Source: Ilyomonas sp965199905
GTDB taxonomy: Bacteria > Bacteroidota > Bacteroidia > Chitinophagales > Chitinophagaceae
Assembly: GCA_965199905.1 (NCBI GenBank)
Contig: OZ241366.1
Location: 3,224,001-3,288,000 of the forward strand
Direction of reading: 5' to 3'
Length of the DNA: 64,000 bases
Shown: positions 26,166 through 35,174 of the stretch, piece after piece
Numbering within the stretch: the stretch's first letter is position 1
How the letters are laid out: each line of letters opens with the position of its first letter
Notes under the pieces: generated by a model
Databases searched by the model: none
Told to the model about the DNA's origin: nothing
Seen by the model: the letters and a program-made list of their open reading frames with translations, nothing else
Position numbers and translations under genes: made by a program

Positions 26166-27344
26166 TTATGCTTTTTCCAGCGCCTGCTTTATATCAGCAA
26201 TAATATCATCCACATGCTCCAAGCCTGCTGAAATGCGGATCAATCCCGGCGTAATGCCAACTGCCAAACGCTCTTCTTCTGTAAGCTTAGAATGCGTTGT
26301 ACTCGCCGGGTGAGAAGCAATAGAACGCGAATCGCCAAGGTTTGCCGTCATAGATAATAACTCCAGCGAATTCAAAAACTTACGCCCGCTTTCAATGCCT
26401 CCTTTCAGTTCAAAACACAAAATTCCGCCGCCGGCAGTCATTTGTTTTTTTGCAATCTCGTATTGCGGATGCGAAGGAAGGAACGGATATTTTACCCAAC
26501 TGATTTTCCCGTTGCCTTCCAGTGCTGTTGCCACCGCCAAAGCGTTCTTACAATGCCTTTCCATGCGCACATCAAGCGTTTCTAAACTTTTGCTTAAAAC
26601 CCACGCATTAAAGGCAGATAAAGTTGGTCCGGTATTGCGACAAAACAAATAAATATCTCGTATCAATTCTTTCTTTCCTACTATCACACCACCCAATACG
26701 CGACCTTGTCCATCTATCCATTTAGTAGCCGAGTGAACAACTAAGTCAGCGCCATAATTAATAGGCAATTGTAGCAGAGGTGTGGCAAAGCAGTTATCTA
26801 CATTCAGTATTAAGTTATGTTGCTTCGCAAAGCTTCCCATCCATTCCAAATCGAGCACTTCAAGCTGTGGGTTGGTTGGCGTTTCTAAGTAAATCATTTT
26901 ACTGTTTGGCTTCACCGCTTTTTCCCACGCTTCTTTATCATTGGCAGCAATTAAAGTATGCTCAATACCATAGCGCGACAGGTATTTTGTAACAATGGTA
27001 AACGTGCCGCCAAACACCGAACTGCAACACAACAAATGATCGCCGGCTTTTAACAAAGGAAAAATAGAAGCAAACACCGCCGCCATGCCCGATGCCGTAG
27101 CAAAGCCCGCTTCTGCACCTTCCAGCGCTATCATTTTAGCCGTAAATTCATCTACCGTGGGGTTGCTGTACCGGCTATAAATATTCTCATCATTCTCTTC
27201 GGTAAATGCACCACGCATCGTGTCAGCATCGTCAAACGTGAAGCTGCTGGTGAGGTACATCGGGCTTGAATGTTCGTGTTGCAAAGTTTTTTCTCCGCGC
27301 AGGCGGATGGCTTTCGTTTGCGGATGCCAGATTTCTTTATTCAT
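26166..27344 (-). CDS. metZ: O-succinylhomoserine sulfhydrylase / Cys-Met metabolism PLP enzyme
   Basis: A 392-residue PLP enzyme of the Cys/Met metabolism family that makes homocysteine (or cystathionine) from an activated homoserine. The PLP lysine is in HSATKWIDGQGRVLGG. YSRYSNPTVDEF, ASGMAAVFASIFPLL and ETPTNPQLEVLDL are family blocks. The GQGRVLGG signature after the lysine fits MetZ rather than MetB/MetC. ATG at 27344 is preferred to the adjacent TTG. It follows the OsmC gene with a gap of 8 bp, so the two form a unit. Confidence 0.88.
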   Translation of the reverse strand: MNKEIWHPQTKAIRLRGEKTLQHEHSSPMYLTSSFTFDDADTMRGAFTEENDENIYSRYSNPTVDEFTAKMIALEGAEAGFATASGMAAVFASIFPLLKAGDHLLCCSSVFGGTFTIVTKYLSRYGIEHTLIAANDKEAWEKAVKPNSKMIYLETPTNPQLEVLDLEWMGSFAKQHNLILNVDNCFATPLLQLPINYGADLVVHSATKWIDGQGRVLGGVIVGKKELIRDIYLFCRNTGPTLSAFNAWVLSKSLETLDVRMERHCKNALAVATALEGNGKISWVKYPFLPSHPQYEIAKKQMTAGGGILCFELKGGIESGRKFLNSLELLSMTANLGDSRSIASHPASTTHSKLTEEERLAVGITPGLIRISAGLEHVDDIIADIKQALEKA

Positions 27345-27352
27345 CAATATAA

Positions 27353-27793
27353 TTAAACGGTAATTTCAGAAGCTTTGTTTACAAATACTTTCCAGCTTAT
27401 GTCGGCGCCGGCTTTGCGAAGCGTAGCCGCTATGGAGCAATATTTATCCATAGACAAATCAGCCGCGCGCTGCGCTTTGGCAGTGTCTATTTCACCAAAT
27501 AAATGAAACTCTACTTCAATCTTCGTCCATAGCGAAGGTTCTACGCCTGCCTGCCGCTCGCCATGCACTTTCATTTTATAATCGGTCACCTGTTGGCGCT
27601 GTTTATTTAATATGCTAATGACATCAATAGCGCTGCAACCTGCCAGCGCACTCAGCAGTAATTGCATAGGGCGAAACCCAAAGTCTTTACCGCCGGTTTC
27701 GGGGCTGGTATCCATCGGAACGGTATGACCCATTGCATCGGTCGATACAAAGCCATAATCCAGTTGCTGCCTGCTTAATTCTATCGTTACCAT
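27353..27793 (-). CDS. OsmC/Ohr-family peroxidase-like protein
   Basis: A 146-residue OsmC-fold protein. The N-terminal Cys-bearing helix is GFRPMQLLLSALAGCSAIDVISIL and the second Cys is in MDKYCSIAATL, the pair used for organic peroxide reduction in this family. The GPxD-like substrate loop reads DTSPETGGKDFGFRP. It sits directly upstream of metZ on the same strand, a link to sulfur metabolism or redox balance that is inference. Start is the ATG at 27793 (MVTIELS). Confidence 0.9.
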   Translation of the reverse strand: MVTIELSRQQLDYGFVSTDAMGHTVPMDTSPETGGKDFGFRPMQLLLSALAGCSAIDVISILNKQRQQVTDYKMKVHGERQAGVEPSLWTKIEVEFHLFGEIDTAKAQRAADLSMDKYCSIAATLRKAGADISWKVFVNKASEITV

Positions 27794-27851
27794 AGTCAAT
27801 CATTAAATCGGAAAGCGAAGGTATTGTATTTGGCAGATTTGAGAAACGGGC

Positions 27852-27889
27852 GAGTAGTGAGTTGTGAATGGTGAGTAGTGAATAGTGCG
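27852..27889. repeat. Simple repeat of GTGAATAGTGAG type
   Basis: Degenerate tandem units read AGTAGTGAGTTGTGAATG then GTGAGTAGTGAATAGTG. Similar runs occur at 32143-32172, 32599-32625 and 33140-33170. Such runs are common in intergenic Bacteroidota DNA. Confidence 0.65.
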
Positions 27890-28054
27890 TAGCAAGGTCT
27901 GTGTCATTCCACAATTGCCACCAACATTGAACCGCATTGTAATCAAACCAACGGGTGGCTTTGTGTGCAATCTGCTCACCGCATTTTGCACAGGCAACCT
28001 TCAGTAAACATTTAACCAGTTATATCACAGCTTTTGCAGTGCAACATTTTTTTC

Positions 28055-28173
28055 TTTTGGTAACCATCGTCCGTCGCTTTTCTCATCGGTAGTTGTTGTC
28101 ATTTCTGCTGCTTCAACACGCAGGAATGCTCCCATCACGTTCGGGGCAATAATTGGGCTTTTCTCAAAGCGAG
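28055..28173 (-). repeat. Dispersed repeat family, copy B
   Basis: The reverse strand reads CTCGCTTTGAGAAAAGCCCA ... TTGCCCCGAAC ... CTACCGATGAGAAAAGCGAC ... GACGATGGTTACCAAAAG. It lacks the CCGCCGCGGCGG core; about 40 bp of unrelated sequence takes its place. With 27794-28054 it makes up the 460-bp gap between the OsmC and SMR genes, in which I see no other gene. Confidence 0.65.
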
Positions 28174-28253
28174 TAAGAAGCTCCGGTTTTCTTCAGTTTC
28201 AAAACATCACATTACTTACAGCCAATACTTTTGCAACGCAAAAACAACAACAC

Positions 28254-28580
28254 ATGGGCTGGCTTTATCTATTGATAGCAGGTTTTCTGGAAATCGGGTT
28301 CAGCATTTCTTTGGCAAAGATGAAAGACACCCTTGGCTGGCTGTTCTGGAGCTGGACGGCTTCGTTCCTGTTTTTCCTGTTTGTAAGTTTATGGCTGATG
28401 TACAAAGCCATCGAAACCATTCCTGTTGGCACCGCTTACGCCGTGTGGACGGGCATAGGCAGCGTTGGAACCGTGATTGTTGGAATCATTTTCTTTAAAG
28501 AACCAACCGATTTCTGGCGGCTGTTTTTTATCGGCATGCTTATCATTTCGCTGATTGGGCTGCGGCTGGTTTCAGAATGA
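28254..28580 (+). CDS. Small multidrug resistance (SMR) transporter, SugE/Gdx-like
   Basis: A 108-residue four-helix SMR protein. The essential Glu is in IAGFLEIGFS (helix 1). IPVGTAYAVWTGIGSVGTVI (helix 3) is nearly the SugE/Gdx signature, so guanidinium export is the likeliest function. SMR proteins of this type act as dual-topology dimers; whether a single gene suffices here is unknown. I looked for a guanidine riboswitch in the upstream 80 bp and found none. Confidence 0.88.
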   Translation: MGWLYLLIAGFLEIGFSISLAKMKDTLGWLFWSWTASFLFFLFVSLWLMYKAIETIPVGTAYAVWTGIGSVGTVIVGIIFFKEPTDFWRLFFIGMLIISLIGLRLVSE

Positions 28581-28669
28581 TGATCTTTTATTTAGCAGGC
28601 AGGTAACATTCGTTCCTTTTTACAAATTAAAGATTGGTTTTTGAAAATGTAGCTGCGTTTTACTAAATT

Positions 28670-29485
28670 TTAGTTTAGCTGGATCTCAAATAGGGACGGC
28701 CAGTTTTTACCCGTTATATAAAAGCTTTTTTTAGCAGAATCGTAGGCAATTCCGTTCAACACTTTCTCACGGTTGTCAGGGTTGTTTTCGTCAATTTTTT
28801 TGCCGGCCTGCGCCATAATATCACCGATATTTATAACGCCTACAATTTTGCCGGTTTGCAGGTCAATCTTCACAATTTTCTTCTCATGCCAGATGTTGGC
28901 ATATACAAAGCCATCCACATATTCAAGTTCATTAATGCTGCTCACCGGTCCATAATTATCAGTGATGCCGAGCGTAGTTATTACTTTAAAACTATCCGGG
29001 TTTACAAAGTACAAATTGCTGCTTCCTGTGCTTACGATAAGTTGTTTTCCATCTGTCGTCATGCCCCAGCCTTCGTAAGGAAAATTAAATTCGCTTAGTT
29101 TTTTGAACGTTGCCAAATCATACACATACGCTTTGTTATTCTGGTAAGTAAGCTGGTATAGCTTATTGCCAATGATGGCAATGCCTTCACCAAAATCTGT
29201 GGCAGGCAAATCAACCTTTTGTTCTTCTTTGCCTGTACTTAAATCAGATTTTATCAAACGGCTTTCTTCCGGTTCACCGGTGCTTTCGTATAAAGCATTG
29301 TTGTGCCAGATGAGACCTTCAGTAAAGTTACTGGTATCGTGCGGGTATTCTTTTATTAAGCGATAAGAAATGGTTGGCGGTGGCGGATTGCTTGCATCAC
29401 TTATATTGTTATCACTATTGGTATCTGTATTGTTTTTACATGCAATAAAAGAAAAAAGAAGAACAGCCGCAGCTAATTTTTTCAT
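28670..29485 (-). CDS. Glutaminyl-peptide cyclotransferase, lipoprotein
   Basis: A 271-residue beta-propeller enzyme of the plant-type glutamine cyclotransferase family (PF05096), which converts N-terminal Gln to pyroglutamate. Family blocks are FTEGLIWHNNALYESTGE, DFGEGIAIIGNKLYQLTY, PYEGWGMTTDGKQLIVSTG, INELEYVDGFVYANIW and VLNGIAYD. The N-terminus is a lipoprotein signal ending FSFIAC. Start is the ATG at 29485, 15 bp after a TACATTTG box. Type IX-secreted proteins often carry N-terminal pyroglutamate, a plausible use that is inference. Confidence 0.92.
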   Translation of the reverse strand: MKKLAAAVLLFSFIACKNNTDTNSDNNISDASNPPPPTISYRLIKEYPHDTSNFTEGLIWHNNALYESTGEPEESRLIKSDLSTGKEEQKVDLPATDFGEGIAIIGNKLYQLTYQNNKAYVYDLATFKKLSEFNFPYEGWGMTTDGKQLIVSTGSSNLYFVNPDSFKVITTLGITDNYGPVSSINELEYVDGFVYANIWHEKKIVKIDLQTGKIVGVINIGDIMAQAGKKIDENNPDNREKVLNGIAYDSAKKSFYITGKNWPSLFEIQLN

Positions 29486-29500
29486 ACAAAAAGGAATGGG

Positions 29501-29508
29501 CAAATGTA
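29501..29508 (-). promoter_or_regulatory. TAnnTTTG promoter box of the glutamine cyclotransferase gene
   Basis: Reverse strand TACATTTG stands 15 nt before the ATG at 29485. Confidence 0.5.
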
Positions 29509-29546
29509 GGAAGGTGAATGATAAAGGGATGTTGAAAATGGAGAAG

Positions 29547-29965
29547 TTATTTCATTTTCATCTGGGCAAAATACGGATGATTGGGATTGACAATTAACTC
29601 CTGGCGCAGCGGATGAATCAACACATCCATGTCTTCTAACGGAATGGCTCCTAATAAAATTTCACTGTCACCCGGCAACACCATAGCACTGCAACTGCTG
29701 CGACGGTTTTTAAACCGGATTTCTACCGGCGATACTACGTTGCAGTCTATTATTGATCCATTTGCCAATTGTGCTTTCCTTGTTTCAACAACAGGCAATT
29801 GCAATTGCTCCTGTATGTTTTCGTTAATAGCAAGCATATAACTTCCTGTATCGACAAGTGCCGTTACATACATTCTTTTTATTTCTTCTTCACCTATATA
29901 ATGCCGCCTGGCTAATTCCAGATCGCCGCCATTAATCAATTCAATTTCTGCATATACCAATTTCA
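29547..29965 (-). CDS. Retropepsin-like aspartic protease domain protein
   Basis: A 139-residue soluble protein with a single clan AA aspartic protease-like fold. The catalytic motif is ALVDTGSYMLAI at about residue 38, and the second conserved element is EILLGAIPLEDMDVLI near residue 108 (the usual LLG). It has no signal peptide and would act as a dimer in the cytoplasm. Members of this group are frequent in bacteria, with unknown substrates. It stands alone between genes on the same strand. Confidence 0.82.
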
Positions 29966-30001
29966 TGATATTTCTATTTAGTAAATGATAAAGATAAAAA
30001 C

Positions 30002-30946
30002 TTATTCCTTTTCTTCCTTCTCCCGCTGCGCATCTAAGTACGCAATACTTACGTTCAACTCATATCCAATCAACAACATCATAGAGTTTAAAAAAACCAG
30101 CAGCATCAGGATGATAAGCGATCCGATAGAGCCATAAATTTTGTTATAACTGGAAATGTTTTGCGCCCAATATGAAAATAAGCCGGTAATGATAATCATC
30201 AACACCGAAGCAAAGAATGCACCCGGTGTAAACAGCCGGCTTTTCAACTTTACAGTAGGCGCATGTTTGTAAATATAACCGATGGTATAAATAAATAAAA
30301 ACAGGATGATAAGCCAGCGTGAATTTTGAATTAACGCAATAAGTGCTTCATTCTTTATGTTCGCCCATGTCATGATTTTAGCAAATACATAACCTTGCCC
30401 CACCGATATAAGAATGGTACCAATCAACAGGCTTACCAGTGTTATGATAAGCCGGATGGCACGCAGCCGCTTTTTGAGAAAGTTTGTTTTACGCTTTTCT
30501 ACCACCGACCTGTCGAAGGTGCGGATAATACCCATCATGGCATTGGACGAGGTGAACAGAACTAGTATGAAAGAGAAGGATAGCAAGCCGGTTGTTTTCT
30601 TATTGAAGAAGTCGTTCAGGAAGTCCGTCAATGCTTTTTTAGTATCGTTGTCTGGTGTAAAGTCACGTATAAAAAGCAGCAGTTGCTCATATACCTGTTT
30701 TGAGCCGGGCACGTATGGAACCAGTATGCACAGGAACAGCGTAATAGCAGGAATGGCAGTGATGATATTAAAGGAAATGGCAGCCGCGCGTATGTTTAGC
30801 CCGTTCTGCTTTATTTGTGCAGCCAGCATATTGAATACATCAAAGATGCGCAGCTTGCGAAAGCCGGGCAGCGTAAGTTTTTTGCTGGCATTGCGAATGC
30901 CAACAACCGGTGATGCAGTAACAAATATGCGCTCTATCTTAGTCAT
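30002..30946 (-). CDS. YihY/BrkB-family inner membrane protein
   Basis: A 314-residue protein of the YihY (virulence factor BrkB) family with about six transmembrane helices. Typical features are the RAAAISFNIITAIPAITLFL segment, the loop with FLNDFFNKKTTGLLSF, and the last helix MMLLIGYELNVSIAYLDAQ. The former RNase BN assignment for this family is wrong, and its true function is unknown. It begins 7 bp after the mltG stop, so the two are cotranscribed. Confidence 0.9.
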   Translation of the reverse strand: MTKIERIFVTASPVVGIRNASKKLTLPGFRKLRIFDVFNMLAAQIKQNGLNIRAAAISFNIITAIPAITLFLCILVPYVPGSKQVYEQLLLFIRDFTPDNDTKKALTDFLNDFFNKKTTGLLSFSFILVLFTSSNAMMGIIRTFDRSVVEKRKTNFLKKRLRAIRLIITLVSLLIGTILISVGQGYVFAKIMTWANIKNEALIALIQNSRWLIILFLFIYTIGYIYKHAPTVKLKSRLFTPGAFFASVLMIIITGLFSYWAQNISSYNKIYGSIGSLIILMLLVFLNSMMLLIGYELNVSIAYLDAQREKEEKE

Positions 30947-30952
30947 GATGGC

Positions 30953-31984
30953 TTACTTCAACTGGCGGCTTTTTAGTAACGAATCCAGTGCCTGCTGATA
31001 CATTTTTGCGTATTGTATATGCTCGGCATACGTAACACTAAAATGACTGTAGCCACTGAAATCGCTTTTGGCTACAAAAAAATAATAATCGGTTTTAGGT
31101 GCATCCAATACGGCATCAATTGTTTTTACCGATGGCGTACAGATAGGACCCGGCGGCAAACCTTTATTTACATACGTATTATAAGGCGAAACTACATCCA
31201 GATAACCACGCAGAATGCGCTTTATGCTAAAGTCTTTCAGGGCAAATTTAATGGTTGGGTCCGCTTGTAATCTGTCCCCTTTGCGATAGCGGTTTATGTA
31301 CACGCTGGCAATCTTCCCTTTATCATCCGCCTTGTTGGTTTCTTCTTCTACTATAGATGCTATGGTAACAACCTGCGCAGGCGTAAGGCTGGCAGCATCT
31401 GCTTTTTGCAAACGGTTATCGCTGCTCCAGAATTTATCCTTTTCATCTTCCAGCCGCCGCAGAATTTTGGTGAGCGATGTATTCCAGTAAACAACATACG
31501 TATCTGGTATCACCAGTGTCATCAGCGTGTTGGTATCTACGCCGAGTTGTTGTAAAGAATCATTGCTGTTGAAGTAGAGAGAAGCATGAATAGAATCGGT
31601 GGAAAAGTTTCGCCCGATGAGCTTTGCAAAATCATTGGCTGTACGCAGCTTGGTAATAACGAGGCGAACTGCGGATTGCCTGTTATTGCGAAGCGTTCTT
31701 ACCACATCAAGCACACTTTGCCCCGGCTCAATGGCAAAGCGGCCCGGCTTTAACCGATCCCATACGCCAGCTTGTCTCGCAAGGATATTAAACCACCATA
31801 CATGATTAATATAATTGCTGTCTCCCAGTTGCTGCTGCGCCTGCCGCTTTACAGGCTGGTTATCGTAGAGAAAAAGGTATTTAGGTTTGGATGAAAAAGT
31901 AGTGGCAGTGCCAAACGTAATCCAGGCAAAGTATAAAGCCGCAACAGCGATGATGATACCAATGGCAAGAAGCACTTTTTTCAT
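30953..31984 (-). CDS. mltG: Endolytic murein transglycosylase MltG
   Basis: Cleaves nascent peptidoglycan glycan strands and so sets their length. One N-terminal transmembrane helix (VLLAIGIIIAVAALYFAW) anchors it. The YceG domain has ALTPAQVVTIASIVEEETN with the catalytic Glu and LQADPTIKFAL, and ends YNTYVNKGLPPGPICTPS and YSHFSVTYAEH. I take ATG 31984 (MKKVLLA); ATG 31993 is possible. It is the first gene of a unit with the brkB-like gene. Confidence 0.93.
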   Translation of the reverse strand: MKKVLLAIGIIIAVAALYFAWITFGTATTFSSKPKYLFLYDNQPVKRQAQQQLGDSNYINHVWWFNILARQAGVWDRLKPGRFAIEPGQSVLDVVRTLRNNRQSAVRLVITKLRTANDFAKLIGRNFSTDSIHASLYFNSNDSLQQLGVDTNTLMTLVIPDTYVVYWNTSLTKILRRLEDEKDKFWSSDNRLQKADAASLTPAQVVTIASIVEEETNKADDKGKIASVYINRYRKGDRLQADPTIKFALKDFSIKRILRGYLDVVSPYNTYVNKGLPPGPICTPSVKTIDAVLDAPKTDYYFFVAKSDFSGYSHFSVTYAEHIQYAKMYQQALDSLLKSRQLK

Positions 31985-32151
31985 CTCAGACATTTCCTCT
32001 TGTGAAGGTCGCAATTTATAGAGAAGAACGGATTAATAAGATTGTATTGGACGGGCATCGTTCTATGTACGGTGTACGATGTTATTGCAAGCTCTTACAA
32101 TATTGCGGAAATGAAAAGGACAATAAAATCTATTTACGCATTGCCAACAAC

Positions 32152-32592
32152 TCACCATTCACCACTCACCTTCAGCACCATTACGGTCAGCCGGCTGATA
32201 CATGTCATTTTCCCCGTAGCTTCTTCGCGTATTTGTATGTCCCACACATGCGTTTGCCTGCCGAGGTGTATCGGGCGACAGGTAGCAATTACGTTGCCGC
32301 CGGTTACGCTGCGCAAATGATTCGCATTAATCTCAAGACCCACACAACGATATTTTTCCCTGTCAACAACAAGCGCACTGGCAACGCTGCCTGCGGTTTC
32401 TGCCAAAGCGGCTGAAGCGCCGCCATGAAGGATGCCAAAAGGCTGTTTTGTTTTTTCATTTACCGGCATGCTGGCGCGTAAAAAGTCATCGCCGATTTCG
32501 GTGAACGCGATGCCAAGATGTGCACTCATGGTGTCGGTATCACGGTTCTGCAGATCGTGTATGGTAATATCTTTTTTAAACCAGATGGACAT
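32152..32592 (-). CDS. Hotdog-fold thioesterase, PaaI family
   Basis: A 146-residue hotdog thioesterase that hydrolyses an acyl-CoA, probably an aromatic or menaquinone-pathway substrate such as DHNA-CoA. The active-site block is PFGILHGGASAALAETAGSVA, with MSAHLGIAFTEIGDDFL before it and VCRPIHLGRQTHVWDIQI-like strands after. The last six residues and the stop are encoded by a GTGAGTGGTGAATGGTGA run, one of the simple repeats of this genome. Confidence 0.9.
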   Translation of the reverse strand: MSIWFKKDITIHDLQNRDTDTMSAHLGIAFTEIGDDFLRASMPVNEKTKQPFGILHGGASAALAETAGSVASALVVDREKYRCVGLEINANHLRSVTGGNVIATCRPIHLGRQTHVWDIQIREEATGKMTCISRLTVMVLKVSGEW

Positions 32593-32598
32593 GATTGG

Positions 32599-32625
32599 AG
32601 TTATGAATTATAAATTATGAATGAT
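32599..32625. repeat. Simple repeat of ATTATGAATTAT type
   Basis: AGTTATGAATTATAAATTATGAATG lies between the thioesterase and coaD genes. It belongs to the same class as the run at 33140-33170. Confidence 0.55.
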
Positions 32626-32660
32626 GGATTGTTATTCCTGCAAATGACTGAGAAAGATCG

Positions 32661-33131
32661 CTATCTATGGATAGATTTTTTTACCGGCCCGGGCAAAAAA
32701 GTTCCGGCATCTGCGCCGTGGCGAATGATGTCTCTCACTAAGGTAGAAGCCACCGATGTGTATTGCGGAGAGCAGGTAAGAAAGATGGTTTCAATGTTTA
32801 GGTCAAGGCTGCGGTTCATGTCGGCAATTACTTTTTCATATTCAAAATCACTAACGTAACGTATGCCACGAAGGATGTAGTTAGCGTTTACATTGCGACA
32901 ACATTCTACCGTTAATCCTTCATAAATAAGAGCTTCTACACGAGGCTCATCTTTATAAATTTCCTGCAGCCATTGCAGCCTTTGCTCGTCGCTGAACATG
33001 GGTTGCTTATTGGCATTTTTTCCAATACCAATATATAGTTTATCAAACAGGTTGAGGCTGCGGTCAATAATATCCGTATGCCCCAATGTAACAGGATCGA
33101 ATGTGCCCGGAAATAATGCGATGCGCGACAT
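32661..33131 (-). CDS. coaD: Phosphopantetheine adenylyltransferase
   Basis: Catalyses the fourth step of CoA synthesis, ATP + 4'-phosphopantetheine to dephospho-CoA. A 156-residue nucleotidyltransferase: ALFPGTFDPVTLGHTDII carries the T/HxGH-type site, VNANYILRGIRYVSDFEYE is the substrate loop, and SSTLVRDI-like SVASTLVRDIIRHGADAGT is the C-terminal signature. ATG 33131 is the usual start. It is followed and preceded by simple repeats. Confidence 0.96.
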   Translation of the reverse strand: MSRIALFPGTFDPVTLGHTDIIDRSLNLFDKLYIGIGKNANKQPMFSDEQRLQWLQEIYKDEPRVEALIYEGLTVECCRNVNANYILRGIRYVSDFEYEKVIADMNRSLDLNIETIFLTCSPQYTSVASTLVRDIIRHGADAGTFLPGPVKKSIHR

Positions 33132-33139
33132 TCTTTTCG

Positions 33140-33170
33140 AATTATGAGTTATGAATTATGAGTTATGAAT
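33140..33170. repeat. Simple tandem repeat ATTATGAGTTATGA
   Basis: AATTATGAGTTATGA occurs twice in tandem immediately upstream of coaD. It lies between coaD and pyrB and might influence coaD translation or transcription. Confidence 0.65.
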
Positions 33171-33215
33171 GCCCTGCCTTTGTGCTAATACCGCATACCT
33201 TAAACCCCGTATCTT

Positions 33216-34145
33216 TTAATTGTCTCTTCCTGCCAAAAGATACAAGGCAGCCATGCGTACAGCAACGCCATTTTCTACCTGGTTCAATATTATGGAGTAA
33301 GGTCCATCGGCCACATCGCTGTCAAGCTCAACGCCGCGATTGATAGGACCGGGATGCATAATGACAATATCTTTTCCTACTTCGTCAAGCAGCTTGCGGC
33401 TTATGCCATAAGCGAGGTTGTATTCGCGCAGCGACGAAAAAAGTGGCTGGTTCTGACGTTCCAGTTGTATGCGCAATACGTTGGCAACATCGCACCACTG
33501 CAGCGCCTTTTTTACACTGTATTCCACACGTACCCCAAAAGCTTGCTGAATGTATTTGGGAATGAGTGTAGGCGGACCCGCTACAGTAACTTCGGCGCCC
33601 ATTTTTGTAAGCAAATAAATATTACTTAGCGCTACGCGGCTGTGCATGATATCGCCAATGATAGCAACCTTCAATCCTTCCAGACTACGGTTTAATCTTT
33701 CCTGCATAGATAGCGCATCAAGCAGTGCCTGCGTAGGATGCTCATTGATACCATCACCGGCATTAATGATGGCGGCGGAAATATGCTTCGCCAGGAAGTG
33801 CGGCGCACCGCTGGCGCTATGACGCATTACCACCATATCTACCTTCATGCTTAGTATGTTATTCACCGTATCAAGGAGTGTTTCGCCCTTGGATACAGAG
33901 GAAGCCGAAGCGGTGAAGTTGAGCGTATCGGCACTTAACCGCCGCTCTGCCAGCTCGAAAGAGATGCGTGTGCGCGTGGAATTTTCGAAGAACAAATTGA
34001 CAATAGTTACATCTCGGAGGGAAGGCACTTTTTTTACCGGTCTTTGTAATACTTCCTTGAATTGAGAGGCGGTGGAGAGTAGTAATGAGATATCCTCTTT
34101 GGTAAGGTCTTTAATGCCCAGCAGATGCGGCGTGGATAGTTTCAT
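33216..34145 (-). CDS. pyrB: Aspartate carbamoyltransferase catalytic subunit
   Basis: Makes N-carbamoyl-aspartate in pyrimidine synthesis. The 309-residue protein has the carbamoyl-phosphate motif FFENSTRTRISFELA, SVSKGETLLDTVNNI, the HPTQALLD motif and MHPGPINRGVELDSDV. No pyrI regulatory gene and no PyrR-binding leader are visible. It lies upstream of coaD on the same strand with an 84-bp gap, so coupling is uncertain. Confidence 0.97.
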   Translation of the reverse strand: MKLSTPHLLGIKDLTKEDISLLLSTASQFKEVLQRPVKKVPSLRDVTIVNLFFENSTRTRISFELAERRLSADTLNFTASASSVSKGETLLDTVNNILSMKVDMVVMRHSASGAPHFLAKHISAAIINAGDGINEHPTQALLDALSMQERLNRSLEGLKVAIIGDIMHSRVALSNIYLLTKMGAEVTVAGPPTLIPKYIQQAFGVRVEYSVKKALQWCDVANVLRIQLERQNQPLFSSLREYNLAYGISRKLLDEVGKDIVIMHPGPINRGVELDSDVADGPYSIILNQVENGVAVRMAALYLLAGRDN

Positions 34146-34340
34146 TAAAGAGCGAAGATATAGGAAAAGGAAAAACGGTGGGATAATTTATACTTAGTAA
34201 AACAAGAAAATTGGCGTTAATAAGTAGATGCGGCTTTGCAATGGTTGACGTATCTTATTCTATTATTGCATGCTACAGTTAAAACTAAGCGCTAAATTTG
34301 AGCTGGCGGTTTTTGGTGCCGCTATAATGGAATGCGGCAA

Positions 34341-34369
34341 GATGTTGTACATTATTTTAAAACAACATC
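34341..34369. promoter_or_regulatory. Inverted repeat upstream of the AraC-type regulator
   Basis: GATGTTGT and ACAACATC are 8-bp inverted arms 13 bp apart, 21 bp before the ATG of the regulator. It could be an operator or a 5' mRNA hairpin. The 244-bp gap to pyrB holds nothing else that I recognise. Confidence 0.35.
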
Positions 34370-34389
34370 CCATTAAAGCATAAATTACA

Positions 34390-35145
34390 ATGGATAACGA
34401 CTTACGCTTCAAACTTATCAAACCCGAAAAATCACTTTCCCATTTTGTAGAAAGTTTTTGGCTGTTGCAGAATCCATCTGACAGCGATAAAGAAATTATT
34501 GTATTACCGGATGGACACATAGAACTCACTTTCTCACAATCTGCAATTGAGCCTTTTCATGCCACACTCTCTGGCATTGAAACATATCCTGAACCTGTAA
34601 TAATACCGGCTAAAACACTCACGTTTGCCATCAGTTTTAAACTGCTTTCTATAGAATATATCTTCCACAATACGATCTCCAATTTGCTAAACTATGCAGA
34701 ACATCTGCCTCTTAACTTTTGGAATTTCAATACAAACGATTTAGAAGAATTCAATTTTTTTTGTACAAAATCATCTCAGAAAATTGCTTCCTTATTACCC
34801 GAAGAAATTGACAACAGGAAGCAAATGCTTTTTGAATTGTTGTATGCTTCAAACGGATCAATTTCTATCAAAGAACTTTCTCAAAAAGTGTTTTGGAGCA
34901 GCCGACAAATCAACCGATACTTCAACCAGCAGTTTGGTATTTCATTAAAAGCGTATTGCAATATTTTACGCTTCAGGGCTTCGCTGGAACATATCGCACA
35001 AGGCAAATTGTCTCCTCAACTAAACTTTACAGATCAAAGTCATTTTATAAAAGAAATCAAGAAGTTTTCAGGCGTGATACCGAAAGTATTATTGAAAAAT
35101 GAAAACGACCGATTTATACAATTTTCAGCGCTGCTATCAAAATAG
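34390..35145 (+). CDS. AraC-family transcriptional regulator
   Basis: A 251-residue regulator. The N-terminal sensory domain resembles DUF6597 (KPEKSLSHFVESFWLLQ, VLPDGHIELTFSQ). The C-terminal AraC DNA-binding domain has two helix-turn-helices (ISIKELSQKVFWSSRQINRYFNQ; LNFTDQSHFIKEIKKFSGV). It lies 29 bp upstream of a TetX-like flavoprotein gene on the same strand and so probably controls it. The effector is unknown. Confidence 0.9.
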   Translation: MDNDLRFKLIKPEKSLSHFVESFWLLQNPSDSDKEIIVLPDGHIELTFSQSAIEPFHATLSGIETYPEPVIIPAKTLTFAISFKLLSIEYIFHNTISNLLNYAEHLPLNFWNFNTNDLEEFNFFCTKSSQKIASLLPEEIDNRKQMLFELLYASNGSISIKELSQKVFWSSRQINRYFNQQFGISLKAYCNILRFRASLEHIAQGKLSPQLNFTDQSHFIKEIKKFSGVIPKVLLKNENDRFIQFSALLSK

Positions 35146-35174
35146 TTTTGCAGTCATAAAACTGTCGATAGAAA

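Noticed and set aside
28174..28253. Guanidine riboswitch upstream of the SugE/Gdx-like gene
   Set aside because: No ACGR-type hairpin pair or ykkC core could be found in the short upstream region.
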